Positions 8,784 through 16,490 of a stretch of DNA of 64,000 bases are shown piece by piece. Positions within the stretch are counted from its first letter, which is position 1. Each line of letters starts with the position of its first letter. This DNA is from Flavobacteriaceae bacterium UBA7684 (GTDB lineage Bacteria > Bacteroidota > Bacteroidia > Flavobacteriales > Flavobacteriaceae), in the NCBI GenBank assembly GCA_002482885.1, contig DLGW01000024.1:50496-114495 (forward strand), written 5' to 3'. The notes beneath the pieces are model-generated. The model saw only the letters and a list, made by a program, of their open reading frames with translations, made no database searches and was not told the origin of the DNA. The translations under genes were made by a program, and so were the position numbers.

Positions 8784-9080
8784 ATGTCTAGAAAATTTAA
8801 TGAATCCAGAAACGTGGGTTCCATCTTACAGAATATTATTCAAGAAAGTAAGTTAGAACAGGGTATTCAAGAAGTTTTGGTACAAGAAAGTTGGAAAAAA
8901 ATAATGGGTAGTGGAATTCAGAATTATACTTCGGATATTAAATTAAAAAAACATACGCTTTATATTTCTTTAACTTCCTCTGTGGTTCGGCAAGAACTAT
9001 CTTACGGAAAAGAAAAAATCATCAAAATGCTGAACGAAGATTTAAATCAAGAAATAATTACGGATCTGGTTTTTAGGTAA
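8784..9080 (+). CDS. DUF721 domain protein (DciA-like)
   Basis: 98-residue protein of the DUF721 family, whose best-studied members include DciA, a helicase-loading factor in many bacteria. The conserved core is visible: LVQESWKKIMG, then LYISLTSSVVRQELSYGKEKII. It is divergently transcribed from the beta-barrel gene, with 57 bases between the two starts. Whether it loads helicase in this organism is inference. Confidence 0.82.
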   Translation: MSRKFNESRNVGSILQNIIQESKLEQGIQEVLVQESWKKIMGSGIQNYTSDIKLKKHTLYISLTSSVVRQELSYGKEKIIKMLNEDLNQEIITDLVFR

Positions 9081-9084
9081 TCTT

Positions 9085-9158
9085 CGCGTTAGCGGGTGAA
9101 GCTCCGTACCATGTACGGCGGAACACGCGACCGTGAGCCCGTGCGAACGGAAACGCCA
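9085..9158. repeat. Intergenic repeat element with short hairpin core
   Basis: GC-richer than its surroundings. The flank CGCGTTAGCGGGTGAAGCT and the other side GCGACCGTGAGCCCG resemble the flanks of the elements at 44046 and 61516. The core is the small hairpin CCGTACCATGTACGG (9103-9117). It sits between the DUF721 gene and its terminator. Confidence 0.5.
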
Positions 9159-9159
9159 T

Positions 9160-9191
9160 AAAAAAAGAGCCTCATTATGAAGCTCTTTTTT
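9160..9191 (+). terminator. Bidirectional terminator between DUF721 gene and lysS
   Basis: AAAAAAAGAGC, an 11-base loop and GCTCTTTTTTT form a symmetric stem with A-run and T-run on the two sides. It can end both the rightward DUF721 gene and leftward lysS. Confidence 0.8.
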
Positions 9192-9211
9192 AATATATGG
9201 GATTACGGATT

Positions 9212-10921
9212 TTACCCCGCATATTCTACAATCTTACTGTCGCCATTAACTACTACTTTTACTAATTTATGGGTAGCCAAACTTTTCATAGCTGCATCCC
9301 ATTTTTTACCGCTTAGGGCAGTGTTGGTTTTTAAATCAGCTAAGTTCATGGTGTTGTTGTTGCCTTGTAAATAACCTACAATTAATTTTTCTTCATCGGT
9401 TAATTCAATTTGAATTTGTTTTTTCTCGGCACGCATTTGTGGGAAAAACAATACTTCTTGAATAGAGGTGTTGTTGGTTAAATACATCACCAATCTGTCC
9501 ATTCCAATACCTAATCCAGAGGTTGGAGGCATTCCGTATTCTAAGGCTCTTAAAAAGTCGTTATCAATAAATTGAGTGGCTTCATCATCCCCTCGTTCAG
9601 CTAATTCTAATTGTGCTTCAAAACGCTCACGTTGGTCAATGGGGTCGTTTAATTCTGAATACGCATTGGCGACTTCTTTACCGCAAATCATTAACTCAAA
9701 ACGTTCGGTTAATTCTGGATTATCGCGGTGTTGTTTACATAAAGGCGACATTTCTTTCGGGTAATCCGTAATAAAAGTCGGCTGAATGTAGTTTCCTTCA
9801 CATTTTTCGCCAAAAATTTCATCAATCAATTTGCCTTTACCCATAGTGGCATCTACTTCAATGCCCATAGATTTAGCAGCTTCGTATAATTCAGCTTCGG
9901 TTTTACCGATGATGTCAAATCCTGTAAAATGTTTGATAGATTCAGCCATAGTTACACGAGCGTAAGGGGCTTTAAAATCTACCTCATGTTCTCCAAATTT
10001 TACTTTGGTGGTTCCGTTTACCGCTAAAGCGCAATGCTCTAATAATTGCTCGGTAAAGTTCATCATCCAGTGGTAATCTTTGTAGGCAATGTATATTTCC
10101 ATGGCCGTAAACTCTGGGTTGTGGGTTCTGTCCATTCCTTCGTTACGGAAGTTTTTAGAAAACTCATACACCCCATCAAATCCACCCACAATCAATCGTT
10201 TTAAATACAATTCATTAGCGATTCTCATGTACAACGGAATATCTAATGCATTGTGGTGGGTTACAAACGGACGTGCCGCCGCTCCCCCAGGAATAGGTTG
10301 TAAAATAGGGGTTTCTACTTCTAAATATCCTTTATCATTAAAAAAAGAACGCATCGCATTAAATAACTTGGTGCGTTTAATAAAGGTTTCTTTTACGTGG
10401 TCGTTTACCGTTAAATCCACATAACGTCTGCGGTATCTTTGTTCGGCATCGGCAAAAGCATCGTGTACTTTTCCATCCGCATCAATTTTTACTACGGGTA
10501 GTGGTTTTAAAGCTTTGGCTAAAACGGTTAATTCGTGAATGTGAACTGAAATTTCGCCTACTTGCGTTTTAAAAACAGTTCCTCGAACGCCAATAAAATC
10601 ACCAAAATCAAGTAGTTTTTTAAATACTACGTTGTACATGGTTTTTTCTTCGTCGTTTGAAATATCGTCACGGCTTACGTAAACTTGTATGCGTCCTTCG
10701 GCATCCTTAATTTCTGCAAAAGATGCTTTACCCATAATACGACGGCTCATCATTCTTCCTGCCAAAACCACTTCTTTACCCTCTAAGGCTTCAAAGTTTT
10801 CAATGATGTCTTTAGAATGGTGGGTAACTTTAAATTCTTGTGCCGGATAAGGTTCAATGCCTAAGTTTCGGAGTTGTTGCAATGCTTCTCTACGTAACAG
10901 TTCTTGTTCAGATAATGCCAT
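9212..10921 (-). CDS. lysS: Lysine--tRNA ligase, class II, with C-terminal extension
   Basis: Charges tRNA-Lys. An N-terminal OB-fold anticodon-binding domain (about residues 55-150) contains VVLAGRMMSRRIMGKASFAEI. The class II catalytic core follows, with motif 1 near GYLEVETPILQPIPGG, motif 2 FRNEGMDRTHNPEFT and motif 3 GLGIGMDRLVM. I place the start at the ATG at 10921 (MALSEQELLRREA); a TTG four codons upstream is less likely. After VLFFPQMRAE, where most bacterial LysRS end, about 65 more residues follow that look like a small helical, winged-helix-like domain. A TATCTTTG element lies on the minus strand at 10956-10949. Confidence 0.96.
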   Translation of the reverse strand: MALSEQELLRREALQQLRNLGIEPYPAQEFKVTHHSKDIIENFEALEGKEVVLAGRMMSRRIMGKASFAEIKDAEGRIQVYVSRDDISNDEEKTMYNVVFKKLLDFGDFIGVRGTVFKTQVGEISVHIHELTVLAKALKPLPVVKIDADGKVHDAFADAEQRYRRRYVDLTVNDHVKETFIKRTKLFNAMRSFFNDKGYLEVETPILQPIPGGAAARPFVTHHNALDIPLYMRIANELYLKRLIVGGFDGVYEFSKNFRNEGMDRTHNPEFTAMEIYIAYKDYHWMMNFTEQLLEHCALAVNGTTKVKFGEHEVDFKAPYARVTMAESIKHFTGFDIIGKTEAELYEAAKSMGIEVDATMGKGKLIDEIFGEKCEGNYIQPTFITDYPKEMSPLCKQHRDNPELTERFELMICGKEVANAYSELNDPIDQRERFEAQLELAERGDDEATQFIDNDFLRALEYGMPPTSGLGIGMDRLVMYLTNNTSIQEVLFFPQMRAEKKQIQIELTDEEKLIVGYLQGNNNTMNLADLKTNTALSGKKWDAAMKSLATHKLVKVVVNGDSKIVEYAG

Positions 10922-11024
10922 GATGATAATCAATTTATTTTAAGATCGCAAAGATAGGTATTTTCGACTTTTGTACCATTCTGTAAACCTAATTTGTTAC
11001 TTTTGAAATTCTTAGTGAATTCCC

Positions 11025-11726
11025 GTGAAAAACACACAAGTTACATATCAATATTTAGGTTTAAAAGATTACAAGGAAACTTGGGATTATCAAGAACAAT
11101 TGTTTCAATCGATAGTTGATCAAAAAATCAAAAATCGGAATGAAAACACCCAAAATCCAACGTCTAATTATTTGCTTTCGGTGGAACATCCGCATGTATA
11201 TACCTTGGGTAAAAGTGGCGATATTTCTCATTTTTTATTGAATGAAGAATCGTTGCAAAAAATAAATGCTACTTATTATAAAATCAACCGCGGAGGCGAT
11301 ATTACCTATCACGGACCAGGACAAATGGTGATGTATCCCATTTTAGATTTAGATAATTTTTTTACCGACATTCATAAATACTTGCGTTTATTGGAAGAAT
11401 GTGTGATTCTAACTTTAGCAGATTATGGCATTTCGTCAACCCGAAGTGAAGGCGAAACAGGCGTTTGGTTACAAGTTGGAACCCCTTTTGCTCGAAAAAT
11501 TTGTGCTATGGGCGTACGGGCATCTCGCTGGGTTACCATGCACGGATTGGCGTTAAACGTAAATGTGAATTTGGGTTATTTTGACCATATTATTCCTTGT
11601 GGAATTAAAGGAAAAGCAGTCACTTCAATGCAGGCTGAATTGGGTTATGAAGTGCCGATGCACGAAGTTGAGCAAAAATTCAGACACCATTTTCAAACGG
11701 TTTTTCAAGCAAAAATTCAGGAATAA
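11025..11726 (+). CDS. lipB: Lipoyl(octanoyl) transferase
   Basis: Transfers octanoate from acyl carrier protein to lipoyl domains of the pyruvate and 2-oxoglutarate dehydrogenases and the glycine cleavage system. RGGDITYHGPGQMVMYP is the family signature. KICAMGVRASRWVTMHG carries the catalytic Lys region, and IIPCGIKGKAVTSM carries the catalytic Cys. The start is GTG at 11025, 20 bases after a TACTTTTG -7 element (10998-11005). rnhB follows one base after its stop. Confidence 0.95.
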   Translation: MKNTQVTYQYLGLKDYKETWDYQEQLFQSIVDQKIKNRNENTQNPTSNYLLSVEHPHVYTLGKSGDISHFLLNEESLQKINATYYKINRGGDITYHGPGQMVMYPILDLDNFFTDIHKYLRLLEECVILTLADYGISSTRSEGETGVWLQVGTPFARKICAMGVRASRWVTMHGLALNVNVNLGYFDHIIPCGIKGKAVTSMQAELGYEVPMHEVEQKFRHHFQTVFQAKIQE

Positions 11727-11727
11727 T

Positions 11728-12327
11728 ATGCTGTTAAAAAACTTTTCAGGATTTGCCTTAGAAGTCGGAACCGATGAAGCGGGCAGAGGCTGTTTAGCCG
11801 GACCAGTAACCGCAGCAGCCGTATTGTTACCACCCGATTTTGAGCATGAATTACTGAATGATTCTAAAAAATTGACCGAAAAACAACGGGAATATTTACG
11901 ACCCATCATCGAAAAAGAAGCCATCAGTTTTGCTTACACCCATTTGTCACCCGAAGTGATAGACGACATCAATATTTTACAAGCATCCATTAAAGCCATG
12001 CAATTGAGTGTGGGTAAATTGCAAGCTATTCCCGAATACATTATTGTAGATGGCAATCGTTTTAAACCTTACAACAATATTCCTTATTCGTGCATTGTAA
12101 AAGGAGACGCTAAGTATTTAAGTATAGCCGCCGCCTCTGTTTTGGCAAAAACGTATCGAGACGATTATATGCATCAAATCCATCAAGAATATCCGATGTA
12201 CAATTGGAAACAAAATAAAGGATATCCTACTCTAGCACATCGCGAAGCCATTAGACAATACGGCATCACTCCACACCACCGTAAAAGTTTTCAGTTGTTG
12301 CCTACACAATTAACGTTGGAATTATAA
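11728..12327 (+). CDS. rnhB: Ribonuclease HII
   Basis: Removes misincorporated ribonucleotides and RNA from RNA-DNA hybrids. The catalytic motifs are in order: VGTDEAGRGCLAGPV near residue 13, NDSKKLTEKQRE, IVDGNRF, and SVLAKTYRDDYM. I chose the ATG at 11728, directly before MLLKNFSGFALEVGTDEAG. The frame is open further upstream, but that part overlaps lipB in another frame and is not conserved-looking. At 199 residues the length is typical. It is co-transcribed with lipB. Confidence 0.95.
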   Translation: MLLKNFSGFALEVGTDEAGRGCLAGPVTAAAVLLPPDFEHELLNDSKKLTEKQREYLRPIIEKEAISFAYTHLSPEVIDDINILQASIKAMQLSVGKLQAIPEYIIVDGNRFKPYNNIPYSCIVKGDAKYLSIAAASVLAKTYRDDYMHQIHQEYPMYNWKQNKGYPTLAHREAIRQYGITPHHRKSFQLLPTQLTLEL

Positions 12328-12403
12328 TTCAAAATACCCTTTGAATAAACGATTTGTAGCCAATAATTAGCTATATTTATGATATAGGTAAATTAGTCGC
12401 ACC

Positions 12404-13240
12404 ATGAAAATCGTTAAACATTCTGGGGATATTGTTACGTTCGACAAAAACAAGTTGAAGTCTTCTTTAGAGGCGTCGGGCGCAGAGGCATATCATGTGC
12501 AAGAAGTACTTTCGGAAGTACAAAAACAATTGTACGAAGGCATGTCTACCAAAAAAATTTATCGCTTAGCGTTTAAGTTGTTAAAACGAAAATCAAAAGC
12601 TATTGCCGCTCGATATAATTTAAAATCTGCCATTCAGGCGTTGGGGCCTGCGGGTTTCTTTTTTGAAAAATTCATGGCTAAAGTTTTTGAAAATGACGGA
12701 TATCAAACGCAACTGAATCTGATTTTACAAGGCAAAAGTGTTTCGCATGAAATTGACGTAATGTTGAAGCTTAACGAGGAAGTTAGTTCGGTTGAATGTA
12801 AATTTCACAGCAATGTAGACACTAAATCAGACGTTAAAATTCCCATGTATATTTATGCCCGCTCTTTGGATTTAAAGGATGGTGTTTACGATGTTTTTAA
12901 CGGTAAGTATGCGATTTCTGAAACTAGAATTGTAACCAATACCCGTTTTTCTACCGATGCGGTAAAATTCGCTCAACATTATGGATTGTTGCTGTTGGGA
13001 TGGGATTATCCGTATGGCAAAGGAATCAAAAATAAAATTGACCAATGCAAACTGTATCCTGTAACTTGTTTAACTACTTTAACCGCTATGGAAAAGGAGC
13101 GTTTGCTCATTCAGGATGTCGTGCTGGTTAGGGATTTACTAGCGCAAACAGATATTTTGTATAAGTCGGGGGTTCATCAGGCCAGAATAAAAAATATTAT
13201 TAAGGAAGCATCAGAATTGTGTGGATATCCATTTCATTAA
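12404..13240 (+). CDS. ATP-cone domain protein with PD-(D/E)XK nuclease domain
   Basis: Two domains are visible. Residues 1-85 form an ATP-cone, the nucleotide-sensing domain of ribonucleotide reductases and NrdR, with KIVKHSGDIVTFDKNKLKSSL at the start and FKLLKRKSKAIAARYNLKSA at the end. Residues about 90-170 look like a Mrr/PD-(D/E)XK nuclease core: GFFFEKFMAKVFENDGY, then HEIDVML and SSVECKFH, supplying the Asp and the E-x-K. A C-terminal region of about 100 residues has no assigned fold. The beta-CASP hydrolase gene follows after 12 bases. I infer a nucleotide-controlled nuclease; the substrate is unknown. Confidence 0.85.
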   Translation: MKIVKHSGDIVTFDKNKLKSSLEASGAEAYHVQEVLSEVQKQLYEGMSTKKIYRLAFKLLKRKSKAIAARYNLKSAIQALGPAGFFFEKFMAKVFENDGYQTQLNLILQGKSVSHEIDVMLKLNEEVSSVECKFHSNVDTKSDVKIPMYIYARSLDLKDGVYDVFNGKYAISETRIVTNTRFSTDAVKFAQHYGLLLLGWDYPYGKGIKNKIDQCKLYPVTCLTTLTAMEKERLLIQDVVLVRDLLAQTDILYKSGVHQARIKNIIKEASELCGYPFH

Positions 13241-13252
13241 AAACTTAAGCTT

Positions 13253-14605
13253 ATGACCGTACATTTTTTAGGAGGAGCAGGAACCGTTACGGGTTCTAAA
13301 ACATTAATAGAATCCGAAGGTATTCGGATTTTAGTGGATTGTGGATTGTTTCAAGGAATTAAACCTTTGCGATTGTTAAATAGACAACATTTAAGTGTTG
13401 ACCCCGAAACCATAGATTTTGTTTTGCTTACCCATGGGCATTTAGATCATTGTGGTTGGTTGCCTAAGTTAGTAGCTGATGGATATAAAGGCCCGATTTT
13501 TATGTCGCAACCCACCGTAGAAATCACCAAGTTGATTTTGTTAGATAGTGCTAAAATTCAGGAAGAGGAAGCCGAAAGAGCCAATAAAGAAAAAAACTCT
13601 AAACACGAGGTCGCTGAACCTCTGTACACTCTTGAAGATGCCGAAAAAGTTTTTCCTTTGTTTAGACCTATAACGGCTGAAGAAACTTTTTTGTCTGAAA
13701 ACATTTCGGTACAATATTTCCCTTCGGGGCATATTATTGGCGCTTGCTCCATACAACTGAATTTACATGGTAAAATTTTAGTTTTTTCAGGAGATGTGGG
13801 TAGAAATACCGACGACTTAATGCTTGCTCCGCAAAAGCCAAAAAAAGCAGATTATATATTTTTAGAAAGTACTTACGGTAATCGATTACATCCTGAAATT
13901 GATGTAAAAGAGCAATTAGCAAGTATTATTAATACTACCGTTAATCGAGGCGGGCAAGTGGTGATTCCGAGTTTTGCAGTGGAACGCGCTCAATCTTTAA
14001 TGTATTTGTTGTGGCAATTGCAATTGGAAAATAGAATTCCTAAAATTCCCTACGTTATAGATACGCCCATGGGAGTAAAAGTATTGGCCGTATTTTCGCA
14101 ATATCCGCAATGGCATAAACTAACGGTAGGCGACTTACAGGCCATGACCAAACATTTTAAATTGATTTCGTCTATTGAAGAAACTTACGAAACCATTTTT
14201 AAACCCGAATCCAAAGTGGTGATTGCGGCTAGTGGAATGGTTACTGGCGGACGGGTGTTGGCTTATTTAGAACATTATATAGACCAACCTGAAAACTCCG
14301 TAATTATGGTGGGCTATCAGGCAGAAGGTACCCGCGGACGCAAATTATTAGAAGGTGTTTCTGAGGTTAAATTTTTTGGAAAGTATCATCCAGTAAAAGC
14401 AGAAATCCATTTAATAGAAAGTTTATCGGCACATGGCGACCAAAACGATTTACTTAATTGGTTATCAGATTTGGAAGAAGCACCCGAACAAATTTTTATA
14501 GTTCACGGAGAAAATGAACCCGCCGATGAATTAAGAGTAAAAATTAACGAGCGCTACGGTTATCATTGTACCGTTCCGTTATTGGGACAAGTAGTGGATG
14601 TTTAA
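13253..14605 (+). CDS. MBL-fold beta-CASP ribonuclease-like hydrolase
   Basis: Metallo-beta-lactamase fold with a beta-CASP insert, like CPSF73-type and RNase J-related nucleases. The zinc ligand motif THGHLDHCGWLPKL is near residue 62. Later come FSGDVGR, ESTYGNR and, near the C-terminus, SLSAHGDQNDLLNWL and FIVHGEN, matching the RNA-metabolising MBL C-terminal motif. Length of 450 residues is normal. It is probably translated from the same transcript as the ATP-cone nuclease. Its target is likely RNA, but this is not shown by the sequence. Confidence 0.9.
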   Translation: MTVHFLGGAGTVTGSKTLIESEGIRILVDCGLFQGIKPLRLLNRQHLSVDPETIDFVLLTHGHLDHCGWLPKLVADGYKGPIFMSQPTVEITKLILLDSAKIQEEEAERANKEKNSKHEVAEPLYTLEDAEKVFPLFRPITAEETFLSENISVQYFPSGHIIGACSIQLNLHGKILVFSGDVGRNTDDLMLAPQKPKKADYIFLESTYGNRLHPEIDVKEQLASIINTTVNRGGQVVIPSFAVERAQSLMYLLWQLQLENRIPKIPYVIDTPMGVKVLAVFSQYPQWHKLTVGDLQAMTKHFKLISSIEETYETIFKPESKVVIAASGMVTGGRVLAYLEHYIDQPENSVIMVGYQAEGTRGRKLLEGVSEVKFFGKYHPVKAEIHLIESLSAHGDQNDLLNWLSDLEEAPEQIFIVHGENEPADELRVKINERYGYHCTVPLLGQVVDV

Positions 14606-14639
14606 TCGTGAATTTGTTTAACCGTTTAATCGAAAAAAC

Positions 14640-14684
14640 CAACACCCAACACCCAATACCTAAAACCCAATACCTAACGACCCA
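14640..14684. repeat. C/G-rich telomere-like short repeat
   Basis: On the plus strand, repeats of the kind AACACCC and ACCTAAAACCCAATACCTA. On the minus strand this gives four GGG runs, which could form a G-quadruplex. Related copies are at 41997-42028 and 50226-50253. It overlaps the last codons of the dipeptidase gene. Confidence 0.6.
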
Positions 14685-16068
14685 AATACAATTCCGTAAA
14701 ATATTTATAAAACGACGGAATGGTTTCTATCCCTTTAAAGTAATTGAACAATCCAAAATGTTCGTTAGGCGAATGTATGGCATCGCTGTCTAAGCCAAAG
14801 CCCATTAAAATGGTTTTGCTTTTCAGTTCTTTTTCGAATAAGGCTACAATTGGAATACTTCCTCCTGAACGTACTGGAATGGCTGGCGTTTCAAAGGTGT
14901 CGCCATATGCTTTTTTAGCGGCTTGGTAACCTATGCTATCGATCGGGGTTACGTAAGCTTGCCCACCATGATGCGGTCTTACTTTTACACGTACGCCTTT
15001 AGGGGCAAGGGATTCAAAATGTTTGGTAAATAAATCGGTGATTTCATGCCAATCCTGATTCGGTACCAATCGCATAGAAATTTTAGCGTAAGCTTTACTG
15101 GCAATCACTGTTTTAGCGCCTTCGCCCATGTATCCACCCCAAATTCCGTTGACATCTAAAGTCGGACGAATCGAATTTCTTTCATTGGTAGTGTATCCTT
15201 TTTCTCCATAAACATCTTCAATATCTAAAGCTTTTTTGTATTCGTCTAACGAAAACGGCGCTTTTGCCATTTCGGCGCGTTCTTCTGCAGAAAGTTCTTC
15301 TACTTTATCGTAAAACCCAGGTATGGTTACATGGTTATTTTCATCGTGCAACGAAGCTATCATTTTGGTCAACACATTAATCGGATTGGCAACGGCACCT
15401 CCGTATAATCCGGAATGTAAATCTCTGTTAGGCCCCGTAACTTCTACTTCTACATAACTTAAGCCACGCAAACCCGTGGTAACCGAAGGTTGCGTGTTAG
15501 AAATCATCCCTGTGTCCGAAATCAAAATCACATCGTTTTGTAATTTTTCTCGGTTATTTTCTACAAACCAACCTAAATTTTCTGAACCAATTTCTTCTTC
15601 GCCTTCTACAATGATTTTAACATTACAAGGCAAACAATCATTTTTAACCATGTACTCAATTGCCTTCACATGCATATACATTTGTCCTTTGTCATCACAA
15701 GCGCCACGGGCAAAAATAGCTCCATCGGGGTGGATTTCTGTTTTTTTAATAATCGGTTCAAACGGTGGATTGTCCCACAAATGAATGGGGTCGGCGGGTT
15801 GTACATCGTAATGTCCGTACACTAAAATTGTAGGTAATTTGGGGTCAATCAGTTTTTCGCCATACACCACAGGGTAACCAGGTGTTTCGCAAAGTTCAAC
15901 GTTTTCACAACCCGCTTCTATTAACGCAATTTTTACAGCTTCGGCAGTTTCTAACACATCATTATGAAAAGCAGGATCGGCACTTACCGACGGTATTTTT
16001 AACAATTCACACAATTCGTAAATTAAACGATCTTCATTTTTTTTAATATAGCTAGATACGGTTCCCAT
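14674..16068 (-). CDS. M20 family dipeptidase
   Basis: Zinc metallopeptidase of the M20/M25/M40 family, most like cytosolic dipeptidases. Metal-ligand motifs in order: LVYGHYDVQPAD, RGACDDKGQMYMH, VEGEEEIGSENLGWF, and HSPNEHFGL near the C-terminus. The frame extends upstream across the tRNA-Leu gene, so I set the start at the ATG at 16068 (MGTVSSYIKKNEDRL), giving 464 residues, normal for the family. The gene is divergent to tRNA-Leu, about 95 bases away. Confidence 0.94.
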   Translation of the reverse strand: MGTVSSYIKKNEDRLIYELCELLKIPSVSADPAFHNDVLETAEAVKIALIEAGCENVELCETPGYPVVYGEKLIDPKLPTILVYGHYDVQPADPIHLWDNPPFEPIIKKTEIHPDGAIFARGACDDKGQMYMHVKAIEYMVKNDCLPCNVKIIVEGEEEIGSENLGWFVENNREKLQNDVILISDTGMISNTQPSVTTGLRGLSYVEVEVTGPNRDLHSGLYGGAVANPINVLTKMIASLHDENNHVTIPGFYDKVEELSAEERAEMAKAPFSLDEYKKALDIEDVYGEKGYTTNERNSIRPTLDVNGIWGGYMGEGAKTVIASKAYAKISMRLVPNQDWHEITDLFTKHFESLAPKGVRVKVRPHHGGQAYVTPIDSIGYQAAKKAYGDTFETPAIPVRSGGSIPIVALFEKELKSKTILMGFGLDSDAIHSPNEHFGLFNYFKGIETIPSFYKYFTELYLGR

Positions 16069-16138
16069 GTTGATTTTTTTGATGAAGAACAAAAATAGGG
16101 ATTTTAATGATTTTATTTTTTTAAAAAAGATATATGTA

Positions 16139-16146
16139 TATATTTG
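16139..16146 (+). promoter_or_regulatory. -7 element of tRNA-Leu
   Basis: TATATTTG followed by CACG, 16 bases before the tRNA, as at the other two tRNA genes. No TTG is found at the -33 position; the region there is T-rich. Confidence 0.65.
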
Positions 16147-16162
16147 CACGACCAAAATTACC

Positions 16163-16244
16163 GCGGATATGGCGAAATTGGTAGACGTGCCAGACTTAGG
16201 ATCTGGTGCCGCGAGGCGTGTAGGTTCGAGTCCTATTATCCGCA
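16163..16244 (+). tRNA. tRNA-Leu (anticodon TAG)
   Basis: Acceptor stem GCGGATA (16163-16169) with TATCCGC (16237-16243), anticodon stem CCAGA/TCTGG around CTTAGGA giving TAG, a long class II variable arm, and T loop TTCGAGT. The discriminator base is A; CCA is not encoded. Confidence 0.97.
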
Positions 16245-16247
16245 CAA

Positions 16248-16280
16248 AAAACTCCAATCAGCAATGGTTGGAGTTTTTTT
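16248..16280 (+). terminator. Terminator of tRNA-Leu
   Basis: AACTCCAA, a loop around TCAGCAATGG and TTGGAGTT, followed by a run of T. It starts four bases after the tRNA. Confidence 0.85.
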
Positions 16281-16281
16281 A

Positions 16282-16382
16282 TTTGGGCGTACCCTCCGCA
16301 AAAGCTTCGGTCGGGTTTTCCGCTATATCTTTTATTCCGTTGCACTTCATAAAAGGATGCCGCTGCAACCCCTTACGCGGGA
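16282..16382 (+). repeat. Dispersed intergenic repeat element, copy 1
   Basis: It shares a 39-base identical block (16326-16364) with 41939-41977, with similar sequence on both sides (TTTGGGCGTACCCTCCG on the left, ATGCCGCTGCAACCCCT on the right). The core has inverted arms CTTTTAT and ATAAAAGG around TCCGTTGCACTTC. A related copy in the opposite orientation is at 61516-61626. No gene is seen between 16245 and 16490. Confidence 0.75.
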
Positions 16383-16490
16383 ATCACATCCCTTAATGTT
16401 ATTTTTATCTTTAAAAATTATACAAAACATTATTTAAATTCTATTTTTAGTTCGGCTATTAAACTGTATTAATTCTTATTTGAAAACTGC

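Noticed and set aside
10089..10424. 111-codon frame opposite lysS
   Set aside because: It is an antisense shadow of a strongly conserved gene, without a recognisable protein pattern.
11581..11727. Longer rnhB starting at a TTG in lipB
   Set aside because: The extra 49 codons lie in another frame of lipB, while the ATG at 11728 starts right before the conserved region.
14674..14684. G-rich repeat as part of a CRISPR or attachment site
   Set aside because: Short and degenerate, it does not repeat as an att pair and has no integrase near.
16067..16437. Two overlapping open frames over tRNA-Leu, and an N-terminal extension of the dipeptidase to 16257
   Set aside because: All run through the tRNA gene or its repeat. 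The dipeptidase has a good ATG at 16068 and needs no extension.
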